Source: an uncultured Clostridia bacterium (lineage in GTDB: Bacteria > Bacillota > Clostridia > Christensenellales > Aristaeellaceae). Taken from it: a stretch of DNA of 64,000 nt. Positions 50,476 through 58,302 of the stretch are shown here, piece after piece. The stretch spans positions 1-64,000 of the forward strand of contig CAMVEB010000012.1 of NCBI GenBank assembly GCA_947166385.1. The letters are read 5' to 3'. The stretch's first letter is position 1; each line of letters starts with the position of its first letter. The notes under the pieces were generated by a model. That model was not told the DNA's origin. It worked only from the letters and a program-made list of their open reading frames with translations, and made no database searches. The position numbers and the translations under genes are program-made.

Positions 50476-50700
50476 TCAGCACACCGCGCTCGCATCGGCG
50501 CCGCAAAGATTGGCGAAGCATCCGCCGGCCACATTCTTGATATCTTCCAGGTTCAGCGCGCTGCCGTTCAGCTGGGCGATATACTTCTCCGCGTCTTCTT
50601 TGGTAAGCTCAATCCCCTCGGCCTTCGCCAGGGCCAGCAGCTCATTCGTCGTTTTGCATCCTGCTGCTTTTGCGATCTGTTCTTTTGTAAAGCTCATCAT
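50476..50700 (-). CDS. Nif11-type RiPP precursor B
   Basis: 74 residues (ATG 50700 or the next codon; AAAGGAAG upstream). Leader MMSFTKEQIAKAAGCKTTNE-LLALAKAEGIELTKEDAEKY ends DIKNVAGG (59-60). Core CFANLCGADASAVC: three Cys at core positions 1, 6 and 14 and one Ser, matching precursor A in spacing. Leader and core cannot be told from A in layout, so the pair is a duplication whose core has diverged at the non-Cys positions. Confidence 0.92.
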   Translation of the reverse strand: MMSFTKEQIAKAAGCKTTNELLALAKAEGIELTKEDAEKYIAQLNGSALNLEDIKNVAGGCFANLCGADASAVC

Positions 50701-50763
50701 TTTCTTCCTTTCTCAAGCAAAGTGCCCCCGGAATTCTTCCCTGCGGGACTCAACCAGGCTTCG

Positions 50764-50985
50764 TCAGCAGATGGAAGAAATATTGGCGCCGCAGATGTTG
50801 CCTTCGCAGCCGCCGGCCACCGCGCCGATCTCATCCAGATTCAGGGCACTGCCGGAAAGCTGAGCAAAAAACTTCTCCGCTTCCTCCCGGGCGAGCTCAA
50901 TTCCCTCCGCCTTGGCCAGGGCCAGCAGTTCATCCACACTCTTGCATGCTGCGGCTTTTGCGATCTGTTCTTTTGTGAATTTCAT
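50764..50985 (-). CDS. Nif11-type RiPP precursor A
   Basis: 73 residues from ATG 50985; AAAGGAG 7 nt upstream decides this over the in-frame TTG two codons earlier. Leader MKFTKEQIAKAAACKSVDEL-LALAKAEGIELAREEAEKFF ends EIGAVAGG (58-59). Core CEGNICGANISSIC: Cys1, Cys6, Cys14, Ser11. It is the first gene after the promoter at 51044-51072, so probably the most abundant precursor. The leader is bound by RRE-type domains and cut by the C39 exporter. Modification sites are inferred from the conserved Cys and Ser. Confidence 0.93.
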   Translation of the reverse strand: MKFTKEQIAKAAACKSVDELLALAKAEGIELAREEAEKFFAQLSGSALNLDEIGAVAGGCEGNICGANISSIC

Positions 50986-51043
50986 AAACAATCTCCTTTC
51001 ATATTCCGGCGCTCATCGGCCGTATTCTTTCCTGTGTATTGGT

Positions 51044-51072
51044 ATTTTATCATGTGTTCTGCCGCATTTCAA
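51044..51072 (-). promoter_or_regulatory. Precursor-gene promoter
   Basis: On the minus strand TTGAAA (51067-51072), 17-nt spacer, TAAAAT (51044-51049). The transcript would start near 51037 with a leader of about 50 nt before precursor A. This is the strongest promoter I see in the locus. Confidence 0.8.
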
Positions 51073-51146
51073 CTGTTTTTTTTCGGCTCAGCTGTTATTC
51101 CTGATCCCGATGCCTTTTTCCGCTCTGCGGTTGTATTTTTCGATCC

Positions 51147-52925
51147 TCACAGCTGAAATCCCTCCCGGGGAACCACCTGGGAACGAACCTTCCCGTCCGT
51201 GGAATCCCGCCACATGCAGACATCGGTTTCTCCTTCCCGATAGATGCCCTGCCGCAGCGCGGGAATCAGATCCAGCCGGTAGGTCGTGACCACCGGCCCC
51301 GGATCGCTTCCTTTGACAAAGCGCGCCGTATCCATCTCGAAGCGGAACAGTTCACTCAGCACCGGGTCTGCCATTTTTTCCATGAATTCCTCGAAAAGGG
51401 CGTCCACCATCTGATGAAAACCCATCTGGGCATGCATTTCACTGTAGTCAAAATAAACCCGTCGGAAAAAATCCTCCTGCCGGTAATACAGCTCCTCGAT
51501 CCCGTATTTCCGGATCAGTCCGCAGCATGTCCGGTAGCAGCGTCCCCCCGCCGTGCACAGCAGCAGGAAGACGCTCTCCAGGAAGGGAAACTGATCCCGA
51601 GGTTCGGAATGGAAAGTATAGTACTGGGTAAACAGTTCCGGATAAGCCCGGATCAGTTCCACCCCTTCCTCATCGATGACGGTCCGGTTATAGATGGAAA
51701 GATCCACGTCTTTCTCGTCAAAATACATCCGTTTTTTCACCTTCTCGGTTTCTTCCGTGCGCGGCAGGGGGAAAAACCGATGCAGCTCCACATCCCACGC
51801 GCCTGCCAGGTACAGCTTCTCCGCCAGGGCAATCGTCTGCCGCAGGTCCTCCGTCGTTTCGTCCGGCAAGCCGTAAATCAGGGAAACTGTCGTCAGCATA
51901 TCCGCCTTCCTGATTTCCGCGGCCCGGGTGCACACATCCTCCAGCTTCAGGTTTTTCCGGAGGATTTTCTGCATCCGGGGAGACCCGGTCTCCACCCCCA
52001 GAAAAATATTGGTGCATCCGGCTTCCTTCATCATCCGGATGATTTCCCCATCCAGCACGTCCACCCGGGAAGAGCAGCGCCACCGGTAAGGAGAGCCCCG
52101 CTCAATCAATTTCCGGCAGAATTCCGCGATATGCGACCTCCGGCAGGTAAAATTGTCGTGCTCAATCGAAAAATGCACCGTTTGATACAGTTCATGAAAC
52201 CGGTCCATCTCCGCGATCATCGTATCCACAGGCTTGATCCGGAAATGACGCTCCCAGAAGGAGCTGGTGGAGCAGAACGTGCAGGAAAAAGGGCAGCCTC
52301 TTCCGCCCTCCAGGGCGATATCGCGGATCTCCCCTTTTTCATCCGGCTGCCGGTCAAAGACCGTGTATTGCCCCAGTTCCTCGTCAGTCAGCAGAGGAGC
52401 TGCCGGGTTTTCTACAATTTCCCCGTTCCGCCTGTAAGTGATTCCGGGAATCCCGGCCAGGTCTCCGCCCTCCAGCAACGCGGTTACCAGCGGCAGGAAA
52501 GTCCGCTCGGACTCCCCCCGGCATACCGCGGTAAGAAAAGGAAAGGATTTCAGGCAGATATCCGCGGTCACGCTGGCATGGGGCCCGCCGAAGATAATCC
52601 GGGTCTCCGGGCTCCTTTCGTGCACCCGCCGGGCCAGTTCCAGCACCGTGATAAAGGAATTGCAGATCGTGTAGAATCCCACCAGGCGCGGGGAAAAGGA
52701 AAGCATGTATTCCGTCATCTGCTCCAGCGTTTCCTGGATGTTTTCCCGGTGCGTCAGGATGCCCAGACTGTGCAGGGAATCAAAGTTGATCATTTCCGAC
52801 CGGTAACGGGTGCTGACGATCCGATGCAGAATCCCCTGGCCGATCTGGTAAACCGCGCCCTCGGCGCTCGTAAAATCAAGCCCGCTGATCAGCAGGATAT
52901 CCCGCTGGCTCCTGTTATTATCCAT
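51147..52925 (-). CDS. B12-binding radical SAM enzyme
   Basis: 592 residues. N-terminal cobalamin-binding Rossmann domain 1-160 (LVGFYTICNSFITVLELARR, RIIFGGPHASVTADICLKSF, RGESERTF). Radical SAM motif GCPFSCTFC (Cys211, 215, 218), then TVHFSIEHDNFTCRRSHIAE, CTNIFLGVETGSPRMQKILR and VSLIYGLPDETTEDL, all typical of the methyltransferase-containing B12 class. The C-terminal 180 residues are helical and unassigned. Enzymes of this class methylate unactivated carbons or rearrange rings in peptides, among other reactions. The start overlaps the YcaO gene by 8 nt. Cobalamin would come from the btu system in the same window. Confidence 0.9.
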   Translation of the reverse strand: MDNNRSQRDILLISGLDFTSAEGAVYQIGQGILHRIVSTRYRSEMINFDSLHSLGILTHRENIQETLEQMTEYMLSFSPRLVGFYTICNSFITVLELARRVHERSPETRIIFGGPHASVTADICLKSFPFLTAVCRGESERTFLPLVTALLEGGDLAGIPGITYRRNGEIVENPAAPLLTDEELGQYTVFDRQPDEKGEIRDIALEGGRGCPFSCTFCSTSSFWERHFRIKPVDTMIAEMDRFHELYQTVHFSIEHDNFTCRRSHIAEFCRKLIERGSPYRWRCSSRVDVLDGEIIRMMKEAGCTNIFLGVETGSPRMQKILRKNLKLEDVCTRAAEIRKADMLTTVSLIYGLPDETTEDLRQTIALAEKLYLAGAWDVELHRFFPLPRTEETEKVKKRMYFDEKDVDLSIYNRTVIDEEGVELIRAYPELFTQYYTFHSEPRDQFPFLESVFLLLCTAGGRCYRTCCGLIRKYGIEELYYRQEDFFRRVYFDYSEMHAQMGFHQMVDALFEEFMEKMADPVLSELFRFEMDTARFVKGSDPGPVVTTYRLDLIPALRQGIYREGETDVCMWRDSTDGKVRSQVVPREGFQL

Positions 52926-54717
52926 GGAAGGTTTCCGTCCTTTTTGTCTGTCCGTTTCCTGCCAGCGCTGCCGGGTTTTGCAGCCAGGCTTCCGGCCGCT
53001 GCGCCGGCATACCGCTGATCATCTTCTCCTTGATTTTCAGGTGCAGTGTGTCCACCGCTTCCCGCCGGGCCTGCTTTTTGGCTGCCCGGCGCGGCGTGTT
53101 CTGCTCCCACAGCATGGCCAGCAGCCCCGCGGGATCCTGCCACCGACCGAGGGCGTTCCCCCGGTCCTTCATCACGGCAAGCGCGGGCCGGGCCGTTTCC
53201 GTGCCGAACAAACGCTCCAGCAGCGCATCCCGCCGTTCCGGGGCTATCCCCCTCTTCTCCAGCTCCAGCCACCTCGCCATGCACAGCTCCCGCGCGGTTC
53301 CCGCTTCCGCCAGCAGGCGCTGTGCCTCTCCATCCTCGCCGCGCATGTAGTGCATCAGGCCCCGGACGGCAGGCAGAGACCACTTCTGTTCCAGGCGCTG
53401 TTCCCATCCGCCGATCGCCGTATCCGGGTCCTCCAGCGCGTCCAGCAGATCCATGGCTTCCTCGCCTGTCAGTGGCCGGCGTCCGACTTCATCCATCAGC
53501 TGCTGCAGATGGTACATATCCTTCAGGCGGTGCGTCAGCGCCCTGGGCAGCATCGACATGCCCGGGATATAGATCCGGAAAGCCGGAACCCCCAGGAATC
53601 CGTAGTTCCGGATATAGATGTCCGGCGCCTCCCGCAGGAACAGGTGAATCAGCTGCGCAAGAAATTCCTCGTTGTTCTCCCCGGTTCCCTTATCCCAGGG
53701 GACGAACGCCCAGGAGGGTTCTCCGGCCAGGAAAGAATCCGGCAGCTGGGCAATATCCATCCGGAAGGCTGTGACCAGATTTTTCGAATTGTTCCAGGCC
53801 GTCTCCCCGCCTGTCCACGGAACGGTCATCAGCTCCTTCATTTCGGGATCTCCGGGGTCCGACCCCTGCATCAGCTCCGTCAGGCAGCGTTCCGCCGCCA
53901 CGGAAAACCGGGGATGGGAACCGTACTTGGCCCGGTACCGCTGCCGCTGCTCGTCCACTGCCAGCAGTCCCACCACCGGGAATCCCCGGCCCAGGGACAT
54001 GTCCCGCAGGAACAGCCTCATCCCGCTCCGTTCCTCAATCTGCCGCTTCAGTTCCGCAACCTCCGCCGACAGCGTTTCTTCGGGAAGATCCGGAGGCGTC
54101 AGCCCATCCCGGAGCGTCACGTATTTCACGTACCGCTCCGCAATCTCGCACAACGCCTGACACATGGCCTCCGCGCAGGTGTTGCCGGCAGCCATGCCGT
54201 TCGTTCCCGCCAGCAGGGTGATCAGGATTTCCGGCAGCATCACGGTTTTCCCTTCCCGCACGCTGTAATAGGGCACGAACGGCGTCTCCTCCATCCCGGT
54301 CAGTTCCCGGAAAAAGGGAAGATCCTCCTCCTCCGGCTCGCTGCCCCGCAGCCGGCGGAACTCCGCCCACAGCAGTTCAGCCTCGCGGATGCTCTCCGCG
54401 GGACGCATTTCCTCGTCCGGCGCGCAGATAAATCCCATCGCCGTCCTGGCTTCCGGAGAAAGATCCGCGTAGTCATAGGCAAACCGCGTCTGCAGCCGCT
54501 CCATCGCCTCGCCGAAAGCGCTGGCCCGGCAGTACTTTTCGTCTGTCCCCTTGCCGTTCACGTGCCACCCGTGCCGCGGATCCTCCAGCACCAGACTGTA
54601 CGCCCCGTCCACCACATGCAGCGCTGATTCACGAAACCGGATCCCCAGGTCTGAAAGGATCTGTTCAAACCGCTCCACCGTCAGCTCCGGCGCGCAGTCC
54701 TTGCCCTTGGCATCCAT
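52918..54717 (-). CDS. YcaO-family protein
   Basis: 599 residues from ATG 54717 (AGGAGAAG 8-10 nt upstream). The ATP-binding YcaO core covers residues 25-390: GKGTDEKYCRASAFGEAMER with LQTRFAYDYADLS, NGMAAGNTCAEAMCQALCEI and AERYVKYVTLRDG, and FSVAAERCLTELMQG, which hold the conserved acidic and Arg residues. The C-terminal 180 residues are helical (TPR-like), as in the E. coli YcaO layout. YcaO enzymes activate a backbone amide with ATP to make azolines, amidines or thioamides. There is no fused E1-like/cyclodehydratase partner and no TfuA in the window, so the reaction is open. It overlaps the B12 enzyme downstream. Confidence 0.88.
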   Translation of the reverse strand: MDAKGKDCAPELTVERFEQILSDLGIRFRESALHVVDGAYSLVLEDPRHGWHVNGKGTDEKYCRASAFGEAMERLQTRFAYDYADLSPEARTAMGFICAPDEEMRPAESIREAELLWAEFRRLRGSEPEEEDLPFFRELTGMEETPFVPYYSVREGKTVMLPEILITLLAGTNGMAAGNTCAEAMCQALCEIAERYVKYVTLRDGLTPPDLPEETLSAEVAELKRQIEERSGMRLFLRDMSLGRGFPVVGLLAVDEQRQRYRAKYGSHPRFSVAAERCLTELMQGSDPGDPEMKELMTVPWTGGETAWNNSKNLVTAFRMDIAQLPDSFLAGEPSWAFVPWDKGTGENNEEFLAQLIHLFLREAPDIYIRNYGFLGVPAFRIYIPGMSMLPRALTHRLKDMYHLQQLMDEVGRRPLTGEEAMDLLDALEDPDTAIGGWEQRLEQKWSLPAVRGLMHYMRGEDGEAQRLLAEAGTARELCMARWLELEKRGIAPERRDALLERLFGTETARPALAVMKDRGNALGRWQDPAGLLAMLWEQNTPRRAAKKQARREAVDTLHLKIKEKMISGMPAQRPEAWLQNPAALAGNGQTKRTETFHG

Positions 54718-54730
54718 TCTTCTGCTTCTC

Positions 54731-56065
54731 CTATCTCTCAAATCCGTCCGTATGGGTAATGATCCCCCGGCGGAACAGGGAGAACACCGTCAGCTGAGTC
54801 CCCCAGGCCGGCCCGGAAAGCCTGCCGCAGATTTCCGCCTGGTCAGCCGGCCCTTTCGCCAGGATGCGGCAGACCTCCGTTCCCTTTTCCTCCGGGGAGA
54901 TCCGCACCACCCCCGGGTTTTCCAGCGTGAAGCTTTCCCCGTCGCCGGCATGCAGAAACGGCTGCAGCGCCAGGGGCACGCCGTCTTCCGGCACGGTACG
55001 CATCCCCCCGCAGATTCTTTCGATGATCCCCAGCGCTTCCCCGGCGTTTCCGAAAGGCTCCGGCCCGAGCACCGTTTCCCCGTTGGGCCGTTGGCTGTCC
55101 GCCCGGCACGGCGTTGTCAGACAGACAGTTCTGTCCGCCAGGTTTACAATGAATCCGGACACACAGGCAATCGTTCCCTGATCGGTCAGCAGATCTTCCC
55201 ATCCTTCCGCGTCCGGACTCCTGCCTGCCCGAACCAGCCCAATCCGGCTTTCCTTATACCGGGGCAGAAAGTCCACGTACAGTGTTTCCTCCGGGGAGAA
55301 AGCTTCCGTGCACCGGCGGAAAACCTCCTCCGACAGCAGGGAAAACCGGTGAATCGTTTTCTCTCCTCCCGGATCCATGGCCAGCACCTGCCTGGTCTTT
55401 TCCGGGTTTCGCATCGGGACCGCCGTGGTCATGACAGGCGTCTTCCCGCACAGCTCCCGGAATTTTTCCACAAAAGCCGGGTATTCCGGCGTATCCATCG
55501 GTTCGGTAGCGCTGTACAGAATTGCTTCCCGGACTCCCGGGCCCAGCAGTTCCAGCGCGCCGGAGACCAGCCCGGCAAACAGCTCCATCGTCTCCGGATC
55601 CGCCCGGCTGACCCGGTTCAGGCGTCCCGCGCCGAGTCCGCAGAAAGGGCAGCCCACCGAACACCCGCTGGACAGCTCCAAAGCAAAGGGCAGATGCATC
55701 AGTTCCAGGTTCGTCCCCCGGCCCAGTTCCAGATCGCACCTGCCGACCTGCCGCCGGTGCCAGGCGGCGAACCGCTCATGCCGGAGTTCTCCTGCCCGCT
55801 CCCGAATCCGGCGCCGGTATTCCTTTTTTTCCTCCAGAAAGGCCGCCTGCAAGCCCCGCGCTTCCGGCAGGGGATACCGGGCATAATACCGGGCATCCTC
55901 CCCGCTGATCCGCAGGCCTGCTTCCCGGGCCGCCCTTTCCGGGTCCGCCGCGGCCTTTTCCTGGAAAGCAGAGTCACAGGTCATCAGGTCTATATACCGC
56001 TTCATCTGTGCTGCTTCCCGGATTATTACAGGATCCGGCGTCCCTGTGTTCCAGAATAATCCCAT
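54731..56065 (-). CDS. PoyD-like radical SAM peptide epimerase
   Basis: 444 residues from ATG 56065 (GGGGGAAACC just upstream; ATG 56086, which overlaps the lipoprotein stop, is the alternative). The N-terminus has a Nif11-like helical part (MKRYIDLMTCDSAFQEKAAA, DPERAAREAGLRISGEDARY), then RHERFAAWHRRQVGRCDLEL and the signature FALELSSGCSVGCPFCGLGA (Cys135, 139, 142). An E-L-S-x-G-C-S-V-G-C-x-F-C-G sequence after a WRxRQ-type segment is the hallmark I know from the PoyD/rSAM epimerase group that turns L- to D-residues in proteusin and Nif11 peptides. There is no SPASM domain. C13 of the gene order (after the lipoprotein) is compatible with RiPP use. Confidence 0.82.
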   Translation of the reverse strand: MGLFWNTGTPDPVIIREAAQMKRYIDLMTCDSAFQEKAAADPERAAREAGLRISGEDARYYARYPLPEARGLQAAFLEEKKEYRRRIRERAGELRHERFAAWHRRQVGRCDLELGRGTNLELMHLPFALELSSGCSVGCPFCGLGAGRLNRVSRADPETMELFAGLVSGALELLGPGVREAILYSATEPMDTPEYPAFVEKFRELCGKTPVMTTAVPMRNPEKTRQVLAMDPGGEKTIHRFSLLSEEVFRRCTEAFSPEETLYVDFLPRYKESRIGLVRAGRSPDAEGWEDLLTDQGTIACVSGFIVNLADRTVCLTTPCRADSQRPNGETVLGPEPFGNAGEALGIIERICGGMRTVPEDGVPLALQPFLHAGDGESFTLENPGVVRISPEEKGTEVCRILAKGPADQAEICGRLSGPAWGTQLTVFSLFRRGIITHTDGFER

Positions 56066-56082
56066 GGTTTCCCCCGGTTCCG

Positions 56083-56490
56083 TCATTGGATGCTGAAATG
56101 GAATTCCCCGTTCTCGCATTTCTCGCTGGTTTCCACAATGATGTACAGCGTGCCCTTCACCAGCTCGCCGCCGGCGGAGTCCGCGTCCTCCCCGGCCCTG
56201 ACTGAGAACAGTTCCTTTTTCGTTCCGTCTGTGTCATAGTATACCGTCGCGGCACCATTCCCCAGCTTCGCGGAATACTTGATCTGCCCGCCGGCTTCCC
56301 CGTCCACCTGCATCTTGAAAACTTCGCTGCCGCTGAAAGAGGAGAAAGTCATGTCTGCGTCCTTGGCATGGTTGGTGTGCACAAAGCCAATCGCGCTGTG
56401 GCTGGAGACATACTTGCCGCATCCGGTCAGGCAGAGCAGGCTGAGCACAGCGCAAACAATCAGGAACAGCTTCAGATTCTTCTGCATCAT
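56083..56490 (-). CDS. Small lipoprotein at the head of the RiPP enzyme operon
   Basis: 135 residues; AAGGGGGAC before ATG 56490. Signal MMQKNLKLFLIVCAVLSLLC with lipobox LTGC (Cys24). The mature domain is beta-rich (DADMTFSSFSGSEVFKMQVD, GQIKYSAKLGNGAATVYYDT, GTLYIIVETSEKCENGEFHF), resembling a C2- or immunoglobulin-like fold. It overlaps or abuts the epimerase gene and so belongs to the locus. Self-protection (immunity) against the product, or retention of the product at the membrane, would fit a lipoprotein here, but no family supports that directly. Confidence 0.7.
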   Translation of the reverse strand: MMQKNLKLFLIVCAVLSLLCLTGCGKYVSSHSAIGFVHTNHAKDADMTFSSFSGSEVFKMQVDGEAGGQIKYSAKLGNGAATVYYDTDGTKKELFSVRAGEDADSAGGELVKGTLYIIVETSEKCENGEFHFSIQ

Positions 56491-56537
56491 CGGGTCCCCC
56501 TTCTGTATTCGTTTTCAACAGTCTGCTGAGATGATGT

Positions 56538-56566
56538 ATTTTAACACGGCGGAAATCAAAATGAAA
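56538..56566 (-). promoter_or_regulatory. Weak promoter of the lipoprotein-epimerase-YcaO-B12 operon
   Basis: On the minus strand TTTCAT (56561-56566), 17-nt spacer, TAAAAT (56538-56543). The -10 equals that of the other two RiPP promoters; the -35 is poor. Confidence 0.45.
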
Positions 56567-56613
56567 GGCTTCCGGTATAGAAATACAGCAGGGAAACAAT
56601 CCGCAACAACAGA

Positions 56614-56642
56614 TTGAAAAAAAAACTCTCCGGTGTTACAAT
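56614..56642 (+). promoter_or_regulatory. Promoter of the esterase gene
   Basis: TTGAAA (56614-56619), 17-nt spacer, TACAAT (56637-56642). Divergent from the RiPP operon. Confidence 0.7.
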
Positions 56643-56690
56643 AAACTGCATTTTTATGCATATACAGTCCGCAACCGGAGGTGATATTCC

Positions 56691-58283
56691 ATGAGCATGC
56701 GCGAAAAGCCCGATGTTCCCCTCCTGCCCGACGGCGGAAAATACTGGACACACAGCTTTGACCGTTTCCGTGTCCTGGTCTACGTTCCCGTGGGGGATCC
56801 CCTGGCCGGTCTGATCAACTATGGCTTCAAGGCGCCGTACCTCCTGGTTTTCGGCGATCCGGCCCGTTCCGCCGCCCATGCCATCGAATACGCGGAGCGC
56901 AGCGGCCTGGCGGATATCGCCCGGCGTTATTCCTCGAGCGTGGTCTTTGTGGATCCTCTCTGCGAAGGCGGCTGGAAGGAAGCGCCCGGTGATCTCTTCC
57001 GGGATATCATCGCCGAGAGCAAAATCCAGCAGTATTATGAGGACGGGTATGCCATCACGCATCAGTTCAGGACCCGGATCGTCACCGGCTATTATATCCG
57101 CGGCGCCGTCTTCCGCACCATGCTCTTTGGCAGCGGGGAAGCCGCAGATTATATTGCCTGCAACTGCCTGAAAACCCTGCAGGGCGAATACCTTTGGGGT
57201 CCCGGGGAAATCACGCCCACCGTCGTCACGCTGCAAAACCTGTCCGTGGTTCCCCATCCGGAGCGACGGGATATCCCTGTCGTTTCCGTTGGCAACAGCG
57301 AAGAAATCAACCAGGCCCTCCAGTCTTCCTGCGATCATCTCCTGATCCGGGAAAAGCCGGATTTCCGTGCCGACTGCGATGACTTCTGGTCCCGCATGAA
57401 ACGTTGGTGCGGCGTTCTCTCCCGGGAGGAGGATCTCCCTGCCCTCAGCATGGCAGAGGAAGCGGATTTCTTCACCGTTCCCACCTCGCCGGACAACCGG
57501 GGGGACGATGCCGGTACGGAAAATCACCGTATCGGTTATCTGGCTTATTATCCACGCCCGCTGGACGGACCGCTGCCCCTGCTTCTGGCCTTCCATGGCG
57601 GCGGGGATTCCGCCTTTCATATCGCCTGGGTTTCCGGCTGGTGGCGGGTGGCAATGCGCAACCATTTTCTCCTCGTCTGCGTCGAGGATCATCTGAATTC
57701 CACCGCTTCTGAAACCATCGCTCTCATCGGCCATCTGAAGGAAAAATACCCGATCGACGCCACCCGGATCTATGCCACCGGTTTCTCCATGGGCGGATGC
57801 AAAACCTGGGATCTCTTCCAGGAGTATCCCGCCGCCTTTGCCGCCCTCGCCCCGATGGACGCCACCTTCCCCGTCGGGCTGAACGTGTACGGCGAGCCCG
57901 CTCCCGGGCCAGTCAATCATTCTGTCCCTGTGCCGGTGTTCTACGCTGCCGGGGAGCAAACGCCCCTCCCGGAGATGCCCTGCCAGGAAGTCAAGTGCAT
58001 GGAGCGCGCGAAGTACCTCTTTGAAGTCAATCAGGTCCGCGCGCCTTACGATCTGTCCTTTGATTCCCGGGCAGCCTGGCCGGATCCCCTCTGGGGCGCG
58101 GCGGGCGACCGGATCCGCAAGATCCCGGATCCTTCCCGTGATGCCGTCCTGACCCTGCGGGAGTACGACAGCCGCGACGGCGTCTGCCGCACGGTCTTCG
58201 CCTCTGTCGATAATCAGGGGCATGAATGCCGGGAGCATACCTGCGAGCAGGCATGGCAATTCATGAGTCAGTTCACCATCTGA
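56691..58283 (+). CDS. Alpha/beta-hydrolase fold esterase
   Basis: 530 residues; CGGAGGTG before ATG. There is no signal peptide. The first 270 residues form a domain with [20 protein letters not shown] and [20 protein letters not shown], which itself looks hydrolase-like but lacks a clear nucleophile. The second half is a PHB-depolymerase/feruloyl-esterase-like domain: [20 protein letters not shown] (oxyanion HGGG), [20 protein letters not shown] (nucleophile GFSMG) and [20 protein letters not shown] (catalytic His). Two tandem hydrolase domains in one cytoplasmic protein are unusual. The PotABCD operon follows 19 nt downstream and may be co-transcribed. The substrate is unknown. Confidence 0.75.
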   Translation: MSMREKPDVPLLPDGGKYWTHSFDRFRVLVYVPVGDPLAGLINYGFKAPYLLVFGDPARSAAHAIEYAERSGLADIARRYSSSVVFVDPLCEGGWKEAPGDLFRDIIAESKIQQYYEDGYAITHQFRTRIVTGYYIRGAVFRTMLFGSGEAADYIACNCLKTLQGEYLWGPGEITPTVVTLQNLSVVPHPERRDIPVVSVGNSEEINQALQSSCDHLLIREKPDFRADCDDFWSRMKRWCGVLSREEDLPALSMAEEADFFTVPTSPDNRGDDAGTENHRIGYLAYYPRPLDGPLPLLLAFHGGGDSAFHIAWVSGWWRVAMRNHFLLVCVEDHLNSTASETIALIGHLKEKYPIDATRIYATGFSMGGCKTWDLFQEYPAAFAALAPMDATFPVGLNVYGEPAPGPVNHSVPVPVFYAAGEQTPLPEMPCQEVKCMERAKYLFEVNQVRAPYDLSFDSRAAWPDPLWGAAGDRIRKIPDPSRDAVLTLREYDSRDGVCRTVFASVDNQGHECREHTCEQAWQFMSQFTI

Positions 58284-58302
58284 TCAACAGGAGGTTTTTT
58301 CC

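Noticed and set aside
47566-54627. Plus-strand frames of 296-582 residues across the radical SAM/YcaO block
   Set aside because: Antisense shadows; the minus-strand proteins hold complete cofactor motifs.
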